DNA of 64,000 nucleotides, taken from assembly GCF_000011485.1 (NCBI RefSeq), contig NC_005071.1, forward strand, positions 620,001 through 684,000, written 5' to 3'. Shown in pieces: positions 26,983 to 35,868 of this stretch. The translations under genes were made by a program, and so were the position numbers. The notes beneath the pieces are model-generated. The model was given only the letters and a program-made list of their open reading frames with translations, ran no database searches and had not been told where the DNA came from. Within the stretch, counting starts at the first letter, position 1. Every line of letters starts with the position of its first letter. This stretch comes from Prochlorococcus marinus str. MIT 9313 (lineage in GTDB: Bacteria; Cyanobacteriota; Cyanobacteriia; PCC-6307; Cyanobiaceae).

Positions 26983-27668
26983 TGAGGATTGAAGGCCTTC
27001 TCCAGCACTCCACGTGTCTTGTCGTTGCGTTTCTGTTGGATGCAATAGGAGAGTTGGCTCTTATGCCTTTGGATCGTAGATGCCGCATCAGAAGCATCGG
27101 GAGTCGCGTCAATGACGCTAGAGATAAGAGCTTTGAGATAGCCATCTGCCAAATCCACGAACCAGCTTTCCTCTTGGCTACTAGCTGGACGGATGAACTG
27201 GACAAACGGCGAGAAGATGGATCCCCATTCAGGCAATTCCCTCACCTGTTGAAACGCAGGAATGGGCAGTGACTCAAGGCCATGGAGTAGGGCCTCTGGC
27301 ATTGTTAGGCCTACAGGCGAAAGATCCACGATGGCCGCCGAAATACCGGCAGGACCAGCAACAATATCGGCTCCAAAAATTGGTAGATCAAAGCGAGGAT
27401 CGGGAAAGAAGACGCAATGGAGTACTTGCAGTCCCCCTCCCAGCCTTGCTATCTCCAAATGCAACTTGCGCATCCCCCTACAACGATGCAATTCATTGCT
27501 AATCAGCAGCTCCTCTCCATCAAGCTGGCCGCTGATTGACTCCATCACTGAATCCAGTGCAAATGGACTGAGCTCAGGTAACTGCGCTCTGCGCTGCCTG
27601 ATCCGCGCTGCCAAAGACTCGATTAACGGATGAATTGCCGGGCCGCTTGTGGAGGGAAAAGGCAGCAC
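26928..27668 (-). CDS. pcyA: Phycocyanobilin:ferredoxin oxidoreductase
   Basis: Reduces biliverdin IX-alpha in two ferredoxin-dependent steps to phycocyanobilin. From the GTG at 27666-27668 the product is 246 residues, the family's usual length; another GTG at 27722 would add an unlikely hydrophobic leader. The active-site region with the conserved His and Asp is visible as [20 protein letters not shown], followed by [15 protein letters not shown]. In strains with few phycobilisomes it would serve residual phycobiliproteins or phytochrome-like sensors. Its 3' end runs into devB, suggesting coupled translation. Confidence 0.9.
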   Translation of the reverse strand: MLPFPSTSGPAIHPLIESLAARIRQRRAQLPELSPFALDSVMESISGQLDGEELLISNELHRCRGMRKLHLEIARLGGGLQVLHCVFFPDPRFDLPIFGADIVAGPAGISAAIVDLSPVGLTMPEALLHGLESLPIPAFQQVRELPEWGSIFSPFVQFIRPASSQEESWFVDLADGYLKALISSVIDATPDASDAASTIQRHKSQLSYCIQQKRNDKTRGVLEKAFNPQWADRYIEEILFEDPPPL

Positions 27669-27771
27669 GATGGCAAGAAGGATCAGAATGGGACTTTGAC
27701 ATGCACCTCTGACACGCTCCACCCCTAAACCCAGTCTTCAACACTGGGCTCTAAAGAACAAGACCCGCTGC

Positions 27772-28980
27772 GTGTTGGCATCCATGCCAGATGCACCACT
27801 GACTTGTTTAGACCTCTGGTGCAAAGCAGGTAGTTCAAGCGAACAAAAAGGAGAGGAAGGACTAGCCCACTTTCTTGAACACATGGTGTTCAAGGGAAGC
27901 TCACAGATGGAGGCGGGAGAATTCGATCGCAAAATCGAAGCGCTTGGAGGCAGCAGCAATGCCGCCACAGGTTTCGATGACGTCCACTTTCACGTTCTTG
28001 TACCACCAACGGCAGCTAGGGCAGCACTTGATCTACTGCTCAACCTCGTTCTGACTCCAGCTCTGCGTTCAGAGGCCTATGCCATGGAGCGAGACGTCGT
28101 ATTGGAGGAAATTGCCCAATATCGAGATCAACCGGATGATCAAGTCCTCCAACAGCTTCTCGAAGCATGCTGCGAAGATCATCCCTACGGCCGAGCCATC
28201 CTTGGCTGTGAAGCAAGCCTAAAAACAAGTACTCCCGAGCAAATGAGGGAGTTCCACAGCCGCCGCTATCGAGGCCCGAATTGTTGCCTAGCAATTGCGG
28301 GTGCCATTCCGATAGGCCTGGAAGAAATCTTGAACAACAGCCGTCTGGCTGAGTTGAATCACCAAACGATGGAGGACATTGATCCTGCCATTTCTCCAAC
28401 GCTCAGCTTTCAAAAAGGGCGACGAGAAATTCAAGTCCCCAGGCTGGAATCCACCCGGCTATTGATGACCTGGCCGATGCCCCCTGCCTCAAACCAAGAG
28501 ATGGTGATGGGAGCTGACCTGGCGACCACCCTGCTTGCGGAAGGACGTCGCAGTCGACTGGTGCATCACCTCAGAGAGGAAATGCAAATCGTGGAATCGA
28601 TCGATATGGATGTAACCGTGTTGGAACAAGGCAGCCTTGTATTGCTAGAAGCATGCTGCAACGAGACGCAGCTGGACAGGGTGGAAAAGGAAATCCACCA
28701 TTTACTGCAGACGAGCCTCGAATCAACACCCAAGAATCAGGAGATCGAACGAGCTAGCCAACTGGTTTCAAATGGACTGTGTTTCAGCCTTGAAGCTCCC
28801 AGTCAAGTAGCCGGCCTGGCAGGGAATCAAGCTCTTTGGAATCGTCCTCAATCCTTGTTGGCACCACTTGATCACCTGTCTGCATGGACGCCGACTCGAC
28901 TTCTCGAGCAAATGCTTCCATTACTGCAACCAGAGAGGAGCTTCACCCTTGTTGCCAGACCGATGGAAGCAGAAGAATGA
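27772..28980 (+). CDS. M16 family zinc peptidase, active subunit
   Basis: Insulinase/processing-peptidase family member. The zinc motif HFLEH is at residues 33-37 of the 402-residue product, with the third ligand in ERDVVLEE near 112. GTG at 27772 is the only standard start in the frame, but family-like sequence ([20 protein letters not shown]) begins about 17 codons upstream. The frame is open back to a TGA at 27697-27699, with a CTG at 27709 as a possible non-standard start. It is translationally coupled to the second M16 gene by ATGA. Confidence 0.88.
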   Translation: MLASMPDAPLTCLDLWCKAGSSSEQKGEEGLAHFLEHMVFKGSSQMEAGEFDRKIEALGGSSNAATGFDDVHFHVLVPPTAARAALDLLLNLVLTPALRSEAYAMERDVVLEEIAQYRDQPDDQVLQQLLEACCEDHPYGRAILGCEASLKTSTPEQMREFHSRRYRGPNCCLAIAGAIPIGLEEILNNSRLAELNHQTMEDIDPAISPTLSFQKGRREIQVPRLESTRLLMTWPMPPASNQEMVMGADLATTLLAEGRRSRLVHHLREEMQIVESIDMDVTVLEQGSLVLLEACCNETQLDRVEKEIHHLLQTSLESTPKNQEIERASQLVSNGLCFSLEAPSQVAGLAGNQALWNRPQSLLAPLDHLSAWTPTRLLEQMLPLLQPERSFTLVARPMEAEE

Positions 28981-30251
28981 ATCCTCTCGATGTGGTTTTA
29001 GATCCAATCGCCGCACCGGGAGTTATCGCCGCCAAGCTCTGGGTTAGAGGCGGCAGTGGTGCTGACCCAAAAGGGCAACGGGGAGTTCATCAACTGCTCG
29101 GAGCCCTCTTGACCAGGGGCTGTGGACCCTATGACCACCTTGCTCTGGCCGATCTCGTTGAAGGCTGTGGGGCAGGTTTGCGCTGCGATACCCACGAAGA
29201 CGGATTGCTAATTAGCCTCAAATGTGCAGATCGTGATGCCGAACGACTCCTTGATTTACTTGGCTGGATGCTGATCGATCCGCATCTGGATTCAAGTCAA
29301 GTAACGCTGGAAAGGGATCTCAGTCTTCAGGCCTTGCAAAGACAAAGAGAAGACCCATTTCACGTGGCTTTTGACGGCTGGCGGCAGATGGCTTACGGCA
29401 GTGGCCCCTACGGCCACGATCCCCTTGGCCTTAGCGAGGACCTCAACCAACTTGGTCGTCAGCAATTAATTTCGCTAATCGACGGGCTAACAGCACAATC
29501 ACCTGTGCTTGCTCTCTCTGGGACCCTTCCAGAGGATCTTGAACAGCGGCTGGAGGCAATGGAATCTTTCCAGCGCTGGCCCAATCAGCCACCTCAGCAA
29601 GCGAGAACGTCTGGATCGAGCAAGATCTCAACAGAGAACATTCAGCTCGAATCCAACATTTGTCTTCAGCCTGAACCTACAAGTCAGGTGGTCATGATGC
29701 TTGGACAGCCAACCCTTGCGCATGGCCATGAAGACGATCTAGCACTGCGTCTACTGAACTGCCACCTGGGTTTAGGCATGTCGAGCTTGCTGTTCAGGCG
29801 TCTACGAGAGCAACACGGGGTGGCCTACGACGTAGGCACTCATCACCCGGTACGTAAGTGTGCCGCTCCATTTGTATTCCATGCCTCAACAAGCGAAGAC
29901 AAGGCAAAACTCACCCTTCAATTGCTTCTAGATAGCTGGTGGGAACTCAGCCAGCAACAGATATCAGAAGAAGACATTGAACTGGCACGCGCAAAATTCC
30001 ATGGTCAACTCGCCCATGGAGCTCAAACCACTGGACAACGGGCAGAACGCCGAGCCCAATTGCGGGGACTAGGGCTGCCAGCCAACTATGACCAGCACAG
30101 CTTGGAGGCAATCAAAAATCTTGATGGAAGCGCTCTGCAAAAGGCAGCTCAACGACATCTAAGAATGCCCTTGCTAAGTCTCTGTGGCCCTGAAAACAGC
30201 CTTCAAATCCTTGCCAAGGATTGGCAACAGCAAGTGGTTCAAAGCTCTTAA
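28977..30251 (+). CDS. M16 family peptidase, non-catalytic partner
   Basis: From the ATG that overlaps the preceding stop (ATGA, 28977-28980) the product is 424 residues. It has the M16 fold pattern (AKLWVRGGSGADPKGQRGVHQLL; LFRRLREQHGVAYDVGTH), but the HXXEH motif is replaced by HQLLG, so zinc ligands and the catalytic Glu are missing. Paired active and inactive M16 subunits are common in bacteria and resemble the mitochondrial beta/alpha processing peptidase. The substrate is unknown; presequence or peptide turnover is only a guess. Confidence 0.87.
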   Translation: MNPLDVVLDPIAAPGVIAAKLWVRGGSGADPKGQRGVHQLLGALLTRGCGPYDHLALADLVEGCGAGLRCDTHEDGLLISLKCADRDAERLLDLLGWMLIDPHLDSSQVTLERDLSLQALQRQREDPFHVAFDGWRQMAYGSGPYGHDPLGLSEDLNQLGRQQLISLIDGLTAQSPVLALSGTLPEDLEQRLEAMESFQRWPNQPPQQARTSGSSKISTENIQLESNICLQPEPTSQVVMMLGQPTLAHGHEDDLALRLLNCHLGLGMSSLLFRRLREQHGVAYDVGTHHPVRKCAAPFVFHASTSEDKAKLTLQLLLDSWWELSQQQISEEDIELARAKFHGQLAHGAQTTGQRAERRAQLRGLGLPANYDQHSLEAIKNLDGSALQKAAQRHLRMPLLSLCGPENSLQILAKDWQQQVVQSS

Positions 30252-30487
30252 TCCCCCTTTGCGCCATCAACATCTGAAAGGTCAAAGATCAGGCGATCCA
30301 GTGGGATCAGAAAGCTGCCATGACGAAATCGCACAACAGCCATGTCCTTGGCTCGCAGGCCAACGATCTCGCCAAGCTCTTCTGGGGAGACCAAATCCGG
30401 TGGCCGTAGCATTGGCATGGGATCCGCGGTCTTTAGATAAGGCAAGGGCACCTTTAAACGGACCTGTTGACCAATAACCGGTTCCAT
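30248..30487 (-). CDS. sipA: SipA-like protein (DUF3148)
   Basis: The 79-residue product matches my recollection of SipA, a small cyanobacterial protein that binds the sensor kinase NblS: an SH3-like start (GQQVRLKVPLPYLKTADPMP), MLRPPDLVSPEELGEIVGLR, and an end with VVRFRHGSFLIPLDRL. If so, it would tune the NblS-RpaB response to high light and stress. The extra acidic tail is not part of the core. Its stop overlaps the last bases of the M16 partner gene (convergent). Confidence 0.75.
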   Translation of the reverse strand: MEPVIGQQVRLKVPLPYLKTADPMPMLRPPDLVSPEELGEIVGLRAKDMAVVRFRHGSFLIPLDRLIFDLSDVDGAKGD

Positions 30488-30543
30488 CAGAAATGAGCAA
30501 TGCCTCTCTCCTACTGCAGGATGGAGCTAGCTGAAAACCCTTT

Positions 30544-31116
30544 TTGCGAGCCCTGGCTACCTGGAGCGGCGCCCTCGCCGGCCTGATGATGATCCTTGTA
30601 GGAGGGTTGATCCCTGCTGCGCTGCTCTTGCCTGGCCTTGACTTACAACCGCACGTGTTAACGCTTCCAAGTACTTGGCAGGTGCCAGCTCTATTGCTGT
30701 GTGCACTCGTATGCGGTCCGCGTGCTGGAGTCATCGCTGCAGTTGCCTATCTCACCATTGGCCTCGTTGACCTACCCGTATTTCATGGTGGTGGAGGCCT
30801 CAATTATGTGCTGACACCAGGTTTTGGCTACCTGGCTGGATTCGTTCCAGCTGCTTGGCTCAGTGGTCGTCTGGCCCAGCAACCAGGCATGAATGATGTA
30901 CTGAGCCTGACGATTGCAGCAATCGCGGGGCTGATCATGCTGCAACTTTGCGGCGTACTCAATCTGCTTATCGGATCTGCCCTATACCAATGGCCTGATC
31001 GCATTCCAGAACTGCTATTTAGCTATACCTTTGGGCCCCTACCCGCTCAACTAGTCCTCTGTGCAGGCGTTGGCGTACTTGCCTTGCCATTGCGAAATCT
31101 GCTGTTTGTTGAATGA
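30544..31116 (+). CDS. bioY: Biotin transporter substrate-binding subunit BioY
   Basis: Integral membrane S-component of an ECF-type biotin importer. The 190-residue product begins at TTG 30544 and has about six hydrophobic helices; signatures are LLLCALVCGPRAGVIAAVAY, VFHGGGGLNYVLTPGFGYL and GFVPAAWLSG. No EcfA/EcfT genes are nearby, so it either shares an energising module or works alone. It overlaps lspA by ATGA. Confidence 0.9.
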   Translation: MRALATWSGALAGLMMILVGGLIPAALLLPGLDLQPHVLTLPSTWQVPALLLCALVCGPRAGVIAAVAYLTIGLVDLPVFHGGGGLNYVLTPGFGYLAGFVPAAWLSGRLAQQPGMNDVLSLTIAAIAGLIMLQLCGVLNLLIGSALYQWPDRIPELLFSYTFGPLPAQLVLCAGVGVLALPLRNLLFVE

Positions 31117-31610
31117 ATCAACCTCAAATACTGAAGCAACGTCAACTATCACGTAGGGCAATGCTGCTAATCAGCATCCTGCTGATGCTGATTGATCAGA
31201 TCAGCAAAAGCTGGGCCCGTCAACAACTCAGCTCAGGCTTGGTGCTCCCTTTTGTTCCTGGGCTATTGCAGTTGCGTCTGATCAGCAATACAGGCGCAGC
31301 TTTTAATCTTTTCAATGGAGCAACATTCCTCTTAGGGCTGCTCAGCCTGGCTGTGACCATTGGTTTGATGGTCTGGATTTGGAGAGCAGGACAGATGCCG
31401 ATATGGCAAGGCCTTGCAATGTCCTTTCTGCTCGGCGGAACGATCGGCAATGGCTTGGACCGATGGCGTCTAGGGCATGTCACCGACTTTCTGCAACTTG
31501 TACCGGTGGACTTTCCGATTTTCAATGGAGCCGATGTGGCGATCAATTTGGCCGTGATCTGCTTCGGAATCGATGCCCTGATAAGACGCCATGGACAACA
31601 ACACACCTAA
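31113..31610 (+). CDS. lspA: Lipoprotein signal peptidase II
   Basis: Membrane aspartyl protease that cleaves signal peptides of lipid-modified prolipoproteins. The 165-residue product has four hydrophobic helices, the conserved ISNTGAAFNLF, and the catalytic aspartates Asp116 (GNGLDRW) and Asp141 (GADVAIN). It starts at the ATG overlapping the bioY stop. Confidence 0.95.
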   Translation: MNQPQILKQRQLSRRAMLLISILLMLIDQISKSWARQQLSSGLVLPFVPGLLQLRLISNTGAAFNLFNGATFLLGLLSLAVTIGLMVWIWRAGQMPIWQGLAMSFLLGGTIGNGLDRWRLGHVTDFLQLVPVDFPIFNGADVAINLAVICFGIDALIRRHGQQHT

Positions 31611-32175
31611 GCCTTGTGCCATGGCTGGAGTGATCATCAATTAGATCAGTCAACCCGATCGAAAAGTTGTTCTTTAAAGCGATAGCTGCCGCTTTAGTGG
31701 AAACGTAAGGATGGAGTTTGCCCTTACTTGATCATCAAGACAAACATTTGGTCTCTAGATGATCTCAAACCCACCGATGCACGTTGTTGGCGTTGGAGGA
31801 GGGGGCGAGAGCTGGAATGATGCGACGCCGATCAAATCAAGATTTCACGATCCTCAAGGATCGAATGACCTATTCGCCTCATTCCTGCATACAGCCAGCG
31901 AAAGCATCAAAATTGCTGGTCTGGGCAGATTCAGAGCATGCCTTAAATGGTGGTGATGAACTGGACCAGTGCAATAGGTCTCTTGGCGATATGCAAGATG
32001 GCAAGACCGGCACAACCATTAATGCCATAGATCTGCTAATGATCGGCCATGAGCCTTGCGGATACAAATTCTTGGTCTCTGGCTCAGCAATGATGCCAAC
32101 AGCTCCAGATCCCAGACGCTGTTTTTCTGGTCAAAGATCATTGAACCTGCAGGCCAGCGGAAGCATGACAAACAA
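31611..32175. other. 565-bp gap, no convincing gene
   Basis: A 131-codon plus-strand frame from TTG 31784 to 32179 and a 65-codon frame from 31759 cross this stretch, but neither resembles a known family and their composition is unlike neighbours. No hairpin terminator with a T-run was found after lspA. It may hold the promoter of the downstream GTPase gene. Confidence 0.4.
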
Positions 32176-33774
32176 ATGATCTCCCGTCAGCGGCTGCTCC
32201 TATGGACCGCCTGCGCGCTGGTGGTCTTGCTCGTCATCGGAGCTCTAGTGCAAGTGGTGAGGAACCTGCTCTGGGATTTGAGTTACCTACTACCTCCCTG
32301 GTTGCTAGGCCCGGTGTTGTTACTAACAGCAGGCCTCATCATCTTGATGATCTATCAGGTTGGATGGCCTTGGTGGAAGGCTTTTAAGCGTCAGAACTTA
32401 GAAACTGCTCAAAACAATCAACGGCCCCTTTCCCCTCCAAGTAGCCGTCATCAAGCAGCCAAGCAAAGTCTTGAAAACATTGATCGCCTGCTTGAACGCC
32501 TCAAAGACGAGGTCACTCGAGAAGGGCTTAAGCAAGAGAGAGAAAGGGTGGCTGATGAACTGGCCCGTGGTGATCTGATGGTGGTGGTGTTCGGTACTGG
32601 TTCCAGCGGCAAGACATCTCTGATCCGAGCACTCCTGAACGAAATGGTGGGTGAGGTTGGTGCACCCATGGGATCCACAACCAGTAGCCAGATTTATCGA
32701 CTGCGTTTAAAGGGACTTGATCGAGGCCTTCAATTGGCTGACACCCCAGGAATTCTTGAAGCAGGCAGAGCCGGTTTAAGCCGAGAGAAAGAAGCAAGGC
32801 AACGAGCCAGTAGAGCTGATCTGATGGTGGTGGTTGTGGATTGTGATCTACGCGCTTCAGAGCTGGAGGTCATCAGTAACCTCGCCAATCTCGGCAAACG
32901 ATTGCTCCTAGTTCTGAATAAATGCGATCTTCGTGGTGAAGAAGAGGAGCGACGGCTTTTGGCGCAGTTGAGAGGGCGATGCAAGGGCTTGCTTGAAACT
33001 GAGGATGTGATCTCCTGTAGCGCTGCACCGCAGTCACTGCCGCGGCCCGGTAAACGACCTTTGCAGCCTCCTGCTGAGGTCGACAACCTGCTGCGTCGCC
33101 TTGCGTCAGTGCTACATGCCGATGGTGAAGAACTGCTTGCAGACAACATTCTGCTGCAATGTCGCCATCTGGGAGATGCCGGTCGCCAGCTGCTGGATCG
33201 ACAACGCCAGCATGAAGCGCGTCAGTGTGTTGATCGTTACAGCTGGATTAGTGGTGGTGTTGTCGCTGCAACCCCCCTCCCAGGAGTGGATCTATTGGGG
33301 ACGGCAGCGGTTAATGCCCAAATGGTGATGGAGGTGGCCAGGGTCTATGGAGTTCAACTCACTCGCAACCGAGCACAAGAACTGGCGGTATCAGTAGGTC
33401 GCACTTTGGCAGGACTTGGCATTGTTAAAGGTGGAGTGGCGATCATCGGCACAGCTCTCAGTGTCAACTTGCCCACCCTGTTGCTGGGCCGAGCGGTACA
33501 AGGGGTCGCTGCTGCTTGGCTCACACGCGTTGCTGGAGCCAGTTTCATTACCTACTTCCAGCAGGATCAAGACTGGGGGGATGGCGGTATGCAGGAAGTG
33601 GTGCAACGTCACTACGATCTCAACCGACGGGAATCTTCGCTGGAACGTTTTCTCACGACAGCCCTGCGGCGGGTGGTTGAGCCTCTTCAGCGGGAGAAAC
33701 GGCGACAGCTCCCGCCACGCCCAGGGCCTCGGGGGGTGGCGGACGCATCGGACCACGAGCATCCAGAACTGTGA
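32176..33774 (+). CDS. Membrane-associated GTPase with DUF697 domain
   Basis: The ATG at 32176 gives 532 residues; the frame is open 40 codons further upstream but that part is not hydrophobic or conserved-looking. Two membrane helices (about residues 7-30 and 40-60) precede a coiled segment and an Era-like G domain with P-loop GTGSSGKTS, switch region MGSTTSSQI, G3 DTPGI and G4 NKCD. The C-terminal part (GVVAATPLPGVDLLGTAAVN) is a DUF697-type hydrophobic domain. Related YcjF-like proteins are widespread in cyanobacteria; a role in membrane organisation is plausible but unproven. Confidence 0.85.
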   Translation: MISRQRLLLWTACALVVLLVIGALVQVVRNLLWDLSYLLPPWLLGPVLLLTAGLIILMIYQVGWPWWKAFKRQNLETAQNNQRPLSPPSSRHQAAKQSLENIDRLLERLKDEVTREGLKQERERVADELARGDLMVVVFGTGSSGKTSLIRALLNEMVGEVGAPMGSTTSSQIYRLRLKGLDRGLQLADTPGILEAGRAGLSREKEARQRASRADLMVVVVDCDLRASELEVISNLANLGKRLLLVLNKCDLRGEEEERRLLAQLRGRCKGLLETEDVISCSAAPQSLPRPGKRPLQPPAEVDNLLRRLASVLHADGEELLADNILLQCRHLGDAGRQLLDRQRQHEARQCVDRYSWISGGVVAATPLPGVDLLGTAAVNAQMVMEVARVYGVQLTRNRAQELAVSVGRTLAGLGIVKGGVAIIGTALSVNLPTLLLGRAVQGVAAAWLTRVAGASFITYFQQDQDWGDGGMQEVVQRHYDLNRRESSLERFLTTALRRVVEPLQREKRRQLPPRPGPRGVADASDHEHPEL

Positions 33775-33862
33775 TCAAAGCCAGGTAGAACAATCCAATC
33801 GCTACTGATAAAACAGTCGTGATAATCGCCACCCAGCGGCCTCGTGGGGGTGATGAAGCCAT
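33653..33862 (-). CDS. Small single-helix membrane protein
   Basis: 69 residues with one clear membrane helix (WVAIITTVLSVAIGLFYLAL, residues 10-29) and a Pro/Ala-rich tail. Its ATG overlaps the stop of the decarboxylase gene (TAATG), which argues for real translation as the second gene of that operon. Its C-terminal half lies entirely inside the 3' end of the convergent GTPase gene (122-bp overlap), so the tail may be poorly constrained. Function unknown. Confidence 0.6.
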   Translation of the reverse strand: MASSPPRGRWVAIITTVLSVAIGLFYLALITVLDARGPMRPPPPEALGVAGAVAVSPAEEAQPPAAGLS

Positions 33863-35274
33863 TAGCGCAAACCCAGCAAAGATTGATTCATCAGAGTTGC
33901 CAACCGATTGAGATGAATCGATTGCGTATGGGGGTTGCCCAAGACCACCTTGAGGAAATGACGACCATGATGCAAGGGTCTTGACACCATCAACTGCTGT
34001 TCCAGCAAGCTTTGCCGAGTTGCTAATGACCAGACTGATGCTTGATATGCATCGGCGTTCTTAGGGGTACAGGCAATCAGATGCAATGGTCCGCTGAGAA
34101 GAATGAACCTGGATGCATCGAGTTGACGCGCGAGCGACTGACGACGCTGAATGGCCCCCTCCAGCAAGCACTGAATTCCCTGCTCCCCGAGTTGACGCAG
34201 ACCCAACCAAAGCTTGAGCACCTCTGCTGGCCGAGTTCCTTGAAGGCCAATTTCACTTCCATGACCGTCTCCCCAGGCTGGTTCCATATAGGGCAAGCCA
34301 GTCGAGAAGGCTGAAGCAAGATGGGATTGGTTCGCGACTAGCAATAGGGATGATGTCTTAGTGATCCCAAGCAACTTTTGAGGATTCACTGTGATCGAAT
34401 CGGCTAGAGAGATTCCTTCAACCACAGAAGCAGTGGCTGCTGTTAGAGCAAAGACCCCTCCAATGGCTCCATCGACATGCAACCAGACCTGCTCGCGTCT
34501 GCATAGCTCTGCTACCGCTACCAAGGGATCTACAGCTCCCTGGACAGTCGTGCCTGCTGTCGCCACAACGGCTAAGCATGGTCTCCCTTCTGCGCGGAGA
34601 GCTTTCAGTTGATGCTCTAGGGCATCGAGATTCATGCAGCCCTTTTGATCGACAGGCACCGTCTGCAAGGCATCGCTAGCCAATCCCATGACCCGAATGG
34701 CCTTAGCGAGTGACACATGGGCGTCGACACTTGCAAGCACCACTGCCCTGGGATCATCTTGAAGATCTGCCTGTTGGCGAGCTATCACCATCGCCATGAG
34801 GTTGCTGAGGCTGCCACCACTGGCTGCCACACCACCAGCCGTCAACGGCAGCCCCAAGCGCTCAGCAAACCAGCGGCACATCTCTCGCTCTAAACGCGAA
34901 AGACTGGGTGACAACTCCTCGGCCAAAAGATTGTTGTTTAGCCCTGCGCAGATCAAATCGGCAGCGATGGATGCCGTTAGAGGAGGCGGATCGAGATGAG
35001 CCAAAGCACCTGGATGGGAAGGCTGATAAGCCCCTTCCATCACCAACTGCAAATCGTCCAGCAAGGCATCAACTGAAAGACCTTGAGGCTGCGGCGCTAC
35101 ATCAGGCAAAGCACTAAGCGCTGGTAAGGGGCCTCGATTGCTTGCTGTTGCGAACCATTGACAAAGTCGAGCACTGGCCTGCTCCAGAAAAGTCTGCAGT
35201 TCTGGATCGAAACGGTCAGGCTTGGCAAAGGGCGCCAAGGTCGCAGTCGGCCTTATCTGGGGAGTGCCAGCCAA
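33862..35274 (-). CDS. PLP-dependent group II decarboxylase (L-2,4-diaminobutyrate/aromatic type)
   Basis: 470 residues with the group II decarboxylase fold: SGGSLSNLMAM (152-162), cofactor-contacting HVDGAIGG (Asp268) and the Schiff-base lysine Lys300 in TVNPQKLLG. It resembles the DABA decarboxylase and tyrosine/tryptophan decarboxylase groups. The substrate cannot be fixed from sequence: 2,4-diaminobutyrate, glutamate or an aromatic amino acid are all possible. No diaminobutyrate aminotransferase gene is adjacent. The start is TTG at 35272-35274. Confidence 0.8.
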   Translation of the reverse strand: MAGTPQIRPTATLAPFAKPDRFDPELQTFLEQASARLCQWFATASNRGPLPALSALPDVAPQPQGLSVDALLDDLQLVMEGAYQPSHPGALAHLDPPPLTASIAADLICAGLNNNLLAEELSPSLSRLEREMCRWFAERLGLPLTAGGVAASGGSLSNLMAMVIARQQADLQDDPRAVVLASVDAHVSLAKAIRVMGLASDALQTVPVDQKGCMNLDALEHQLKALRAEGRPCLAVVATAGTTVQGAVDPLVAVAELCRREQVWLHVDGAIGGVFALTAATASVVEGISLADSITVNPQKLLGITKTSSLLLVANQSHLASAFSTGLPYMEPAWGDGHGSEIGLQGTRPAEVLKLWLGLRQLGEQGIQCLLEGAIQRRQSLARQLDASRFILLSGPLHLIACTPKNADAYQASVWSLATRQSLLEQQLMVSRPLHHGRHFLKVVLGNPHTQSIHLNRLATLMNQSLLGLR

Positions 35275-35376
35275 TAACGCTCGTCATACAAGTTCCATTC
35301 TCCCTCCTGATGGCATTGTTTGATCAGGAGCTGCCACTTAGCGGTGCCTTTAGCGCAACCTCTTGAACTAACCAAC

Positions 35377-35868
35377 ATGCAATGCCGCTGTTGGATGTTG
35401 CGGCTACTGACTCGAGCAAAACAACTTGGCGATTTTGGAGAAGTTCCTGTGAGTGCCGTAGTGCTGGATGCCGATGGCCGCTGTATCGGACATGGCAGCA
35501 ACCAAAGGCATCGAAGACGTGATCCATTAGGCCATGCAGAACTGATTGCACTCCGACAGGCTGCCTGGCTCAGAAGTGATTGGCGATTTAATGACTGCAC
35601 CCTGATTGTCACTCTGGAACCCTGCCCGATGTGCGCAGGAGCACTAACACAAGCGCGCATGGGCCAGGTGATCTTTGCTGCACATGACCCCAAACGAGGC
35701 GGGCTTGGTAGCACAATCCATCTGGGGGAACACCCCAGTGCACATCATAAAATGCGTGTTCTTGGCGGTGTGATGGAAGTTGAAGCTAGGCAGCAGCTAG
35801 AAGCCTGGTTCAAGCAGCAACGGCAACGTTTTCACGAAAACGAGGTAACTCTGACTCGAACAGATTGA
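35377..35868 (+). CDS. tadA: tRNA-specific adenosine deaminase
   Basis: Converts the wobble adenosine of tRNA-Arg(ACG) to inosine. From ATG 35377 the product is 163 residues with zinc ligands and catalytic residues His53 and Glu55 (GHAE) and Cys83 and Cys86 (PCPMC). A TTG at 35320 would add 19 residues with no family similarity. The 3' end overlaps that of the convergent aminotransferase gene by 59 bp. Confidence 0.92.
   Translation: MQCRCWMLRLLTRAKQLGDFGEVPVSAVVLDADGRCIGHGSNQRHRRRDPLGHAELIALRQAAWLRSDWRFNDCTLIVTLEPCPMCAGALTQARMGQVIFAAHDPKRGGLGSTIHLGEHPSAHHKMRVLGGVMEVEARQQLEAWFKQQRQRFHENEVTLTRTD

Noticed and set aside
31784-32179. 131-codon frame before the DUF697 GTPase gene
   Set aside because: TTG start, no recognisable domain, and composition not protein-like; it probably arises by chance.
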